NCBI GenBank assembly: GCA_030378125.1
Contig: JAUCGN010000029.1
Coordinates: forward strand, 1-13,531
Direction: 5' to 3'
From: Thiotrichales bacterium HSG1
GTDB taxonomy: Bacteria; Pseudomonadota; Gammaproteobacteria; Beggiatoales; Beggiatoaceae
DNA: 13,531 nt
Made by a program: the position numbers and the translations under genes. The first letter of the stretch is position 1; each line of letters opens with the position of its first letter. Under the pieces are notes generated by a model. It did no database searches and was not told the DNA's origin. It saw only the letters and a list, made by a program, of their open reading frames with translations. This document shows, one piece after another, positions 8,633-13,531 of the stretch.

Positions 8633-9481
8633 ATGACTACTCAAATTGACCAATACGCAGTTTTAGGAAACCCAATTTCTCACAGCAAATCCCCTCTTAT
8701 CCACTCTATATTTGCCAAACAAACCAAACAAGTATTAAATTATAGTGCTATTTTGGTTGGAACTCAAAAAGGTGAATTTTTATCAGCAGTACAAAAATTT
8801 AGACAAAATGGTGGTAAAGGATTGAACATCACAGTTCCATTCAAACAGGTTGCTTGGGAATCAGTTAATAAACGTAGTGAACGAGCAGAATTAGCCGGTT
8901 CCGTCAATACTATATGGTTTGATCAACAAGGTGTTTATCATGGTGAAAATACTGACGGAATTGGCTTAATACGCGACTTAACTAAAAATCATAATTGTCA
9001 AATCGAAGGTAAAAAAGTTTTAGTTCTTGGAGCTGGTGGAGCAGTGCGTGGCATCTTAGAACCACTCTTGAAAATCCATCCGGCTAAATGTGTGATTGCT
9101 AACCGTACATTATCAAAAGCAAAACAACTAGCTGAATTATTTGCTTATTTAGGTAATATTGAGGCTTCTTCTTACGATGCTTTAATTGACCAATCCTACG
9201 ACCTGATAATCAATGGTACATCAACTAGCTTACAAGGCAAAATACCACCTTTAGTTGATGGTTTAATTACTAAAAATAGTTGGTGCTATGACATGATGTA
9301 TGCAAATACAGCTACTCCATTTATGCAATACGCCCAAAATCAAGGTGCAGTTAATGTATTAGATGGTTTGGGAATGTTGGTAGAACAGGCTGCGGAGTCC
9401 TTTTACATTTGGCGTAAAATTAGACCTGACACGGTTTCGATTATCCAACATGTTAGAGAAATAAGTAAAAAAACTGATTAA
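8633..9481 (+). CDS. aroE: Shikimate dehydrogenase (NADP+)
   Basis: AroE reduces 3-dehydroshikimate to shikimate in the chorismate pathway. The 282 residues show the shikimate-binding LGNPISHSKSP (11-21), NITVPFK with catalytic Lys71, AGSVNT (88-93), ENTDG with catalytic Asp108 (105-109), the nucleotide loop LGAGGAVRG (132-140), NRT (157-159), which in AroE contacts the NADP phosphate, NGTSTSL (194-200) and the C-terminal DGLGMLVEQAAESF. These identify AroE rather than the YdiB or RifI paralogues. It begins 21 bases after the cyclase gene and is probably co-transcribed, though functionally unrelated. It converges on thiS, with the two TAA stops overlapping at 9478-9481 on opposite strands; no terminator hairpin separates them. 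Confidence 0.96.
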   Translation: MTTQIDQYAVLGNPISHSKSPLIHSIFAKQTKQVLNYSAILVGTQKGEFLSAVQKFRQNGGKGLNITVPFKQVAWESVNKRSERAELAGSVNTIWFDQQGVYHGENTDGIGLIRDLTKNHNCQIEGKKVLVLGAGGAVRGILEPLLKIHPAKCVIANRTLSKAKQLAELFAYLGNIEASSYDALIDQSYDLIINGTSTSLQGKIPPLVDGLITKNSWCYDMMYANTATPFMQYAQNQGAVNVLDGLGMLVEQAAESFYIWRKIRPDTVSIIQHVREISKKTD

Positions 9482-9681
9482 CCACCACCAATTGCATGAA
9501 TAATTTCTACTTTATCACCATGTGCTAAGATACATTGTTCAAATTGACTTTTAGGAACTATTTCTTGATTAATTTCTACTGCTAATCTTTTATTTTCTAA
9601 AGCTAAATCTTTTATTAAGGCCATAACTGTAAAGCCATTAGTAATCTGTTTAGATTTACCATTTAACAAAATTTCTGACAT
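9478..9681 (-). CDS. thiS: Sulfur carrier protein ThiS
   Basis: ThiS is a ubiquitin-fold protein whose C-terminal Gly is adenylated and thiocarboxylated to carry sulfur for the thiamine thiazole ring. The 67-residue length, the central AVEINQEIVPKSQF strand region, GDKVEIIHAIGGG and the terminal Gly-Gly support the call. In most genomes thiS is followed by thiG; here it converges on aroE, and neither thiG nor thiF is in the window. Its start is 13 bases from the -35 of the oppositely directed tRNA-Gly promoter, so the two promoters share a short intergenic space. No TPP riboswitch is visible upstream. Confidence 0.9.
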   Translation of the reverse strand: MSEILLNGKSKQITNGFTVMALIKDLALENKRLAVEINQEIVPKSQFEQCILAHGDKVEIIHAIGGG

Positions 9682-9694
9682 ATTATTTTTCTGA

Positions 9695-9724
9695 TTGACA
9701 AGTGATTTAAAATTAAGTTAGAAT
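9695..9724 (+). promoter_or_regulatory. Promoter of tRNA-Gly
   Basis: A perfect TTGACA (9695-9700) and TAGAAT (9719-9724, 5 of 6 consensus) are 18 bases apart, placing the start a few bases before the mature 5' end of the tRNA at 9736. Confidence 0.6.
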
Positions 9725-9735
9725 TTACCTCAAGT

Positions 9736-9806
9736 GCGGGTGTAGTTCAATGGTAGAACCTCAGCTTCCCATGCTGATAGTGTGGGTTCGATTCCCATCA
9801 CCCGCT
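9736..9806 (+). tRNA. tRNA-Gly (anticodon CCC)
   Basis: The 71 bases fold as a complete cloverleaf. The acceptor stem is GCGGGTG/CACCCGC, with discriminator T. The D arm holds agttcaatggtagaac. The anticodon stem tcagc/gctga encloses the loop ttcccat, giving anticodon CCC, which reads GGG. The T arm is gtggGTTCGATTCccat. It closely resembles the E. coli glyU product. The 3' CCA is not encoded (the gene is followed by tttaacc), so CCA must be added enzymatically. It has its own promoter (9695-9724) and lies between divergent thiS and convergent serC. Confidence 0.95.
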
Positions 9807-9823
9807 TTTAACCGTATGAACTA

Positions 9824-10906
9824 TTAACCTTTTCGATTAGCAAAATCATTCATAAAATCAACTAATGCCTGCACCCCTTCTTCTGGCATAGCATTATAAA
9901 TACTAGCTCGCATCCCTCCCACTGAACGATGACCAGCTAATGTTACCAGTCCAACCTTTTTAGCCTCTTCCAGAAAAGTTTTATTTAAATCAGGATTCGC
10001 CAAGGTAAACGGTACGTTCATTTTAGAACGGTATTTACGCACCACTGGATTATCATAAAAATCACTATCATCAATAGCAGAATACAGCAGATTGGCTTTA
10101 CGTTTATTACGTTCAGTCATTGCCTCTATTCCACCAATTCCTTTGAGCCATTTAAATACTAGACCTGCCAAATACCATGCATAAGTAGGTGGAGTGTTAT
10201 ACATAGAATCAGCTTTTGCATGAGCTTGATAAGTTGTCATAGTTGGAACTTTTGGTGCAGATGTAGCAATCAAGTCTTCTCGGACAATAACTATAGTCAC
10301 CCCAGCCGGTCCAATGTTTTTTTGGGCTCCAGCATAGATCAATCCAAACTTAGATATATCAAATGGTTGGGATAAGATTATTGAAGACATGTCGGCGATT
10401 AACGGTTTATTACCAACATTGGGAATACCATGAAATTTTAAACCATTAATAGTTTCATTTGGAGTGTAATGAACATAAGCGGCGTTTGGATCAAGTTGCC
10501 ATTCATCAGCTTTAGCAATGGTGGTAAAATTATTATTTTCAGAATTAGAAACGATATTTACTTGGCAAAATTTACTAGCTTCTGCAATTGCTTTCTTTGA
10601 CCAAATACCAGTATTGAAATAGTCAGCTTGCTGTTTGTCTCCCAACAAATTAACCGGCACCATACCAAATTGACTACTGGCCCCACCTTGTAAAAATAAA
10701 ACTTTATAATTATTTGGAATGTTTAATAATTCTCGCAAATCAGTCTGGGCTTGTTCTGCGATTGACATAAATTCCTTACCACGATGACTCATTTCCATCA
10801 CCGATACACCAGTGCCTTGCCAATCAAGTATTTCTGCTTGAGCTTGTTCCAATACGGTGGTTGGTAACATTGCTGGACCAGCACTAAAGTTAAAAACTCG
10901 TGACAT
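9824..10906 (-). CDS. serC: Phosphoserine aminotransferase
   Basis: SerC is a PLP-dependent enzyme that transfers an amino group from glutamate to 3-phosphohydroxypyruvate for serine, and to the analogous intermediate of pyridoxal phosphate synthesis. The 360-residue protein begins FNFSAGPAMLP (5-15), carries QGGASSQFGM (73-82), HYTPNETINGL (146-156), ADMSS (171-175) and the PLP-binding lysine in YAGAQKNIGPAG (191-202, Lys196), and ends with GHRSVGGMRASIYNAMP. AAGGA lies before the ATG as ribosome-binding site. It starts 25 bases after the transporter stop on the same strand, suggesting co-transcription. It is not with gyrA, pheA or aroA, its common gammaproteobacterial neighbours. Confidence 0.97.
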   Translation of the reverse strand: MSRVFNFSAGPAMLPTTVLEQAQAEILDWQGTGVSVMEMSHRGKEFMSIAEQAQTDLRELLNIPNNYKVLFLQGGASSQFGMVPVNLLGDKQQADYFNTGIWSKKAIAEASKFCQVNIVSNSENNNFTTIAKADEWQLDPNAAYVHYTPNETINGLKFHGIPNVGNKPLIADMSSIILSQPFDISKFGLIYAGAQKNIGPAGVTIVIVREDLIATSAPKVPTMTTYQAHAKADSMYNTPPTYAWYLAGLVFKWLKGIGGIEAMTERNKRKANLLYSAIDDSDFYDNPVVRKYRSKMNVPFTLANPDLNKTFLEEAKKVGLVTLAGHRSVGGMRASIYNAMPEEGVQALVDFMNDFANRKG

Positions 10907-10931
10907 AAATTATCCTTTTTCTAATTCTAAA

Positions 10932-11705
10932 TTAAGAATTTTTTTGTTTATAATCTAAATACTCTTTGTGTAATGATTCACTCCAGTCTTTGCTGGTAAC
11001 ATCCCAATCTCTAGCCCAGTAAATGAAAACAGTATCAACTAAAGCGATTAAAACTTTAAAGACGTATTTTGTGAAACCTAAATAAATTGCGTGTCCAATG
11101 CCAACTATTGGTCCCCATACAATTGTAGTATATAACAAAGTATCAAGAGCTTGGGAAGTTATGGTTGAACCGTTGTTTCTTAACCAAAGATGACGACCTT
11201 GAGTTTTTTCCTTAATATAATGAAATACCCAAACATCAAAACTTTGAGTGATTAGATAGGCAAGCAGGGAACCAAAAACAAAGAGAGGAGTGAAATCAAA
11301 TATAGTTGCAATCGCATCATGAACGACTACAGCATTTTTTGTTTCTGAGGGTAAGAACATTAAGCTGGCATAGATCATTGCCACCATAATAATACTAGCA
11401 GCAAATCCTAACAGTACAGCACGTTGTCCTTCTTTTCGTCCATATTTTTCACTTAATAAGTCGGTAGCAAAGTAAATACCTGAATATAAAATAACCCCCA
11501 AACTGGTTTCCATACCAAATACAACGGTAAGTTTTGGACCTTGAAAATTACTCAACATAATGTTAAGTATCACCACAGAATACAATCCCATTTTTCCAAA
11601 TAGTCTGTATAATAACAATGTGATAGATAAGTCAACAGAGACAATTAATAACCACAATAAATCTTGATGTGTTGCGAAAAAATTCTCAATAGATAGTGGC
11701 AACAT
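10932..11705 (-). CDS. Queuosine precursor transporter, YhhQ/VUT family
   Basis: This integral membrane protein of 257 residues has about six hydrophobic segments and the family (DUF165) hallmarks: ATDLLSEKYGRKEG (80-93), FDVWVFHYIKEKT (156-168) and LWLRNNGSTITSQALDTLLY (173-192). E. coli YhhQ imports the queuosine precursors preQ0/preQ1 for tRNA wobble modification, and this protein likely does the same. The cytoplasmic C terminus is polar and short. The first ATG that keeps the N-terminal membrane segment is used; its ribosome-binding site is weak. It is followed by serC. No que genes are in the window, so salvage or synthesis elsewhere is implied. Confidence 0.88.
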   Translation of the reverse strand: MLPLSIENFFATHQDLLWLLIVSVDLSITLLLYRLFGKMGLYSVVILNIMLSNFQGPKLTVVFGMETSLGVILYSGIYFATDLLSEKYGRKEGQRAVLLGFAASIIMVAMIYASLMFLPSETKNAVVVHDAIATIFDFTPLFVFGSLLAYLITQSFDVWVFHYIKEKTQGRHLWLRNNGSTITSQALDTLLYTTIVWGPIVGIGHAIYLGFTKYVFKVLIALVDTVFIYWARDWDVTSKDWSESLHKEYLDYKQKNS

Positions 11706-12140
11706 ATTTTTTAGTCCATCTACTAATGCTGGGTGTACGTAAGTCTACCAAACCGTATATAATAAATTTAAAGGTGATCGACAGAAATATATCAAAAATA
11801 ATTGACAATATAGTAAGTAGGCTTATTTTGGCCATGTAATTATATCTCATACATCTAAGCAAAATAGTGTCCAACTATTCAAAATTAATCGTTTTCGCTA
11901 ACCGTAATTATACAATAAAACTGTTGAAGACACAAATTATGTTCAATAACTCGTGGACGGTTAATATATTAAGGTATAGTCCAAACACAAGCTACAGCAA
12001 TCATTTTCCATATTACCTTATGGCGTTTCAATGAAAAATAAAATTATAGATTTACTACTAAGCATGTTCATTAACATACTTATCTTAAATCGGTTATCTC
12101 CTAAAAAGTAATTTTTAAAAATAAATAGGTTGCATATTTG

Positions 12141-12267
12141 TATACTCAAAAGTTGATTATTGCAAAGCTATAATTCTTCAGATAAATATATTATCTAAAA
12201 ACTTGATGAGCTTTGTAAACCTGTTAGTTATAAAAACTTTCATTTTTCTAAAAAAATTGTGAGTATA
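12141..12267. repeat. Nested inverted repeats, possible MITE or structured RNA
   Basis: Three perfect inverted pairs are nested: tatactca (12141-12148) with tgagtata (12260-12267); caaagct (12163-12169) with agctttg (12209-12215); agataa (12180-12185) with ttatct (12191-12196), the last around a 5-base loop. The inner two share one centre and could form one imperfect hairpin of about 53 bases; the outer pair is off-centre. No target duplication is obvious. In such AT-rich DNA part of this may be chance. Confidence 0.35.
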
Positions 12268-12356
12268 TTCAAAAATCTTGATAGTTCAGTATAACACTAC
12301 CATTTATCACAGTAACAACGTGTTTTGGTACTAAACAAATATTATATTAGTTTTTG

Positions 12357-12365
12357 TGATATGAT
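12357..12365 (+). promoter_or_regulatory. Extended -10 promoter element of ccmB
   Basis: TG-n-TATGAT (12357-12365) is an extended -10 with a near-consensus hexamer about 31 bases before the ccmB ATG. No good -35 lies 17 bases upstream, which extended -10 promoters tolerate. Confidence 0.4.
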
Positions 12366-12396
12366 CCCTCTTATTTCTTATTTTTAGATATTAATT

Positions 12397-13074
12397 ATGA
12401 CATCTGACTTATCTGCTTGTTACATTTTATTAAAACGTGATTTAACTTTGGCTTATCGGCATCAATCTGAACTAGCCAATCCATTATTATTTTTTGTAAT
12501 TGTGATAAGTCTGTTTCCATTAGGAATTTCTTCAGAATCAAAAATTTTACAAGGAATTGCACCGGGTATAATTTGGGTTGCAGCTTTGTTGGCCGCTATG
12601 CTGTCTCTTGATAATTTATTTCGTTCTGATTTTGAAGATGGTAGTTTAGAACAAATTGCTCTATCTTCACACTCTTTGTCATTACTAGTATTGGCTAAGG
12701 TGTTAGCTCATTGGTTGGTAGCCGGTTTACCGTTAATTATATTAGCTCCATTTTTAGGAGTTTTATTATTTTTGCCAGAAAATGCTACCCTCACATTAAT
12801 TGCTACATTAGCTTTAGGAACTCCAATTTTAAGTCTAATCGGGGCAATTGGAGTAGCATTGACGGTTGGGCTACGACGTGGTGGAGTATTATTATCTTTA
12901 TTAGTATTACCTTTATACATTCCAGTATTGATTTTTGCAGCTGGTGCAGTTAATGAAGCGGCTCGTGGATTTCCAGTAGCTGGACAACTTTACTTTTTAG
13001 GAGCATTGTTATCATTATCTTTAACTCTTTCACCTTTTGCCATCGCAGCCGCACTAAGAATTAGTTTAAGTTAA
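12397..13074 (+). CDS. ccmB: Heme exporter protein CcmB
   Basis: CcmB is a membrane subunit of the CcmABC(D) ABC complex of system I cytochrome c maturation, which drives release of heme-loaded CcmE. The 225-residue protein has the family N terminus ILLKRDLTLAYRHQSELANPLLFF (9-32), then WVAALLAAMLSLDNLFRSDFEDGSLEQI with the conserved FEDGSLEQ, and about six transmembrane segments. The start gives the usual short cytoplasmic N terminus; no Shine-Dalgarno is evident. Normally ccmA lies immediately upstream (often overlapping) and ccmC downstream, but here about 690 non-coding bases precede it and transposon debris follows. The gene itself is full length and intact, so the ccm cluster appears to have been split. 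Confidence 0.95.
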   Translation: MTSDLSACYILLKRDLTLAYRHQSELANPLLFFVIVISLFPLGISSESKILQGIAPGIIWVAALLAAMLSLDNLFRSDFEDGSLEQIALSSHSLSLLVLAKVLAHWLVAGLPLIILAPFLGVLLFLPENATLTLIATLALGTPILSLIGAIGVALTVGLRRGGVLLSLLVLPLYIPVLIFAAGAVNEAARGFPVAGQLYFLGALLSLSLTLSPFAIAAALRISLS

Positions 13075-13163
13075 AACAGAAATGTATCCAAACGTCATCA
13101 TAAAATCTGAGTAATTAATAAACATAATTCCTAAATAGGATTAATTAAATTCAGTTAGTTACA

Positions 13164-13180
13164 AATGCGAATTAAGGGTT
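13164..13180 (+). repeat. 17-bp IS-end-like repeat, copy 1
   Basis: aatgcgaattaagggtt occurs here and identically at 13406-13422. The inner part ttaagggtt is present inverted at 13523-13531. It lies about 95 bases before the transposase start, as expected of an IS left end. Confidence 0.55.
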
Positions 13181-13273
13181 AAATCATAATAAATACATAG
13201 AGCTTGAATATAAAGTAAAATAATATTATTATTAAACATAAATCTTTAAATAAGCAATCATAGGATAAAAATT

Positions 13274-13405
13274 ATGGACTGGCAAATTCGTTTAATAGTA
13301 ACTTTTTTATTTGTAAATCAAGCTTTTGAAGATGAATTGTAATTTTATTGTCAAAGAATGGGTAATGGTGTTTCTCCCCAATTCACTGATGAAGAAGTAG
13401 TTGTT
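13274..13405 (+). pseudogene. DDE-type transposase, 5' remnant with nonsense codon
   Basis: An aggat ribosome-binding site and ATG start a frame reading MDWQIRLIVTFLFVNQ, FEDEL, stop (TAA 13340-13342), then in the same frame FYCQRMGNG and PQFTDEEVVV. This pattern (DWQ.RLI, then YCQR, then FTDEEV) resembles the N terminus of a family of DDE insertion-sequence transposases; I recall such proteins but cannot fix the IS family. The stop falls where those proteins normally continue, and the frame is cut at 13406 by a copy of the 17-bp repeat, so all catalytic residues are missing. It is inactive. Confidence 0.6.
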
Positions 13406-13531
13406 AATGCGAATTAAGGGTTGAAAAATTATCTTAAAAATCAAATTATTAAAATAATGTATTTTTTCTATTTTAAAAAATCAATTTTTTAACTTATTGT
13501 TTTTAGAAGATTCACAAATTTTAACCCTTAA
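13406..13531. mobile_element. MITE-like element, right end cut by window edge
   Basis: It begins with the second copy of the 17-bp repeat (13406-13422), extending as ttaagggttgaaaaatt. The window ends with aattttaacccttaa, its inverted counterpart (nine bases exact, more with mismatches). The core is almost pure A+T without coding potential. The full right end, expected to continue ttcgc, lies just beyond the window. It interrupts the transposase remnant. Confidence 0.55.

Larger units (their letters stand above)
11706..12396. other. Gene-free interval upstream of transporter and ccmB
   Basis: About 690 very AT-rich bases separate the divergent transporter and ccmB genes. No open frame has recognisable content; the longest (11686-11874, minus) is low-complexity hydrophobic and overlaps the transporter start, and a 26-codon frame at 12031-12111 is similar. 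Present instead are a 7-bp inverted repeat (taaccgt 11899-11905, acggtta 11957-11963), the nested repeats at 12141-12267 and the ccmB promoter. A decayed gene or old insertion is possible, but nothing identifies it. Confidence 0.6.
13075..13531. other. Gene-free interval with insertion-sequence debris
   Basis: Downstream of ccmB no intact gene remains to the window end. The stretch holds two direct copies of a 17-bp end sequence, a broken transposase start between them, and an inverted copy of the same end at the last nine bases. The first 90 bases after ccmB show nothing beyond a weak ccta/tagg palindrome. Confidence 0.7.

Noticed and set aside
11686..11874. Minus-strand frame of 62 codons upstream of the transporter
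   Set aside because: Low-complexity hydrophobic translation, overlaps the transporter start, no ribosome-binding site; most likely chance in AT-rich DNA.
12031..12111. Small plus frame of 26 codons (starts MKNKIIDLLL)
   Set aside because: Too short, no ribosome-binding site and no homology that I can name; kept only as part of the gene-free interval.
12708..12953. Antisense and out-of-frame ORFs within ccmB
   Set aside because: Shadows of ccmB.

Overview
The window is AT-rich bacterial DNA with densely packed housekeeping genes separated by repeat-filled gaps. Gene content (purA, moaC, rsmG, apbE lipoprotein, aroE, thiS, serC, a YhhQ-type transporter, ccmB) indicates a Gram-negative proteobacterium, most likely a gammaproteobacterium. 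The REC-adenylate cyclase protein ending in a WDG motif, the many small inverted-repeat elements and the scattered operon members resemble sulfur bacteria of the Thiotrichales/Beggiatoa type. That last step is inference; no taxonomic marker such as rRNA is present.

Layout, left to right. (1) 1-669: the 3' part of a serine hydrolase of the class C beta-lactamase fold; its stop codon lies inside an inverted repeat. (2) 670-1550: a long non-coding stretch with stacked mobile-element debris: a 91-bp inverted-repeat element, an unexplained GC-rich structured island, a 136-bp MITE-like element with 19/20 terminal repeats and a 6-bp duplication, and an IS200/IS605-like end. (3) 1551-3358: purA and moaC, overlapping by ATGA. 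(4) 3359-3639: a decayed group II intron 3' end on the minus strand. (5) 3640-4724 (minus): rsmG followed by a DUF4381 membrane protein, again overlapping by ATGA. (6) 4725-5057: a nested-palindrome element bounded by 10-bp direct repeats. (7) 5058-9481 (plus): apbE, a soluble histidine kinase, a response regulator-adenylate cyclase and aroE, closely spaced. (8) 9478-9681 (minus) thiS, then tRNA-Gly(CCC) on plus with a good promoter. (9) 9824-11705 (minus): YhhQ-type queuosine-precursor transporter then serC. (10) 11706-12396: no convincing gene, but nested inverted repeats. (11) 12397-13074: ccmB standing alone. (12) 13075-13531: a transposase 5' remnant with a nonsense codon, interrupted by repeats that match the inverted end at the window edge.

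Functionally, the kinase and the cyclase response regulator look like one two-component pathway in which phosphorylation could control cAMP synthesis. The other genes are biosynthetic (purine, molybdenum cofactor, aromatic amino acids, serine/PLP, thiamine), RNA modification (RsmG, queuosine) or cytochrome c maturation (CcmB). Several lack their usual partners nearby: DUF4381 without BatA/VWA genes, ccmB without ccmA/ccmC, thiS without thiG, rsmG without gidA/parAB. This suggests a genome rearranged by mobile elements. No clearly new multi-gene system is visible; the most interesting items are the kinase/cyclase module and the unclassified structured repeats.
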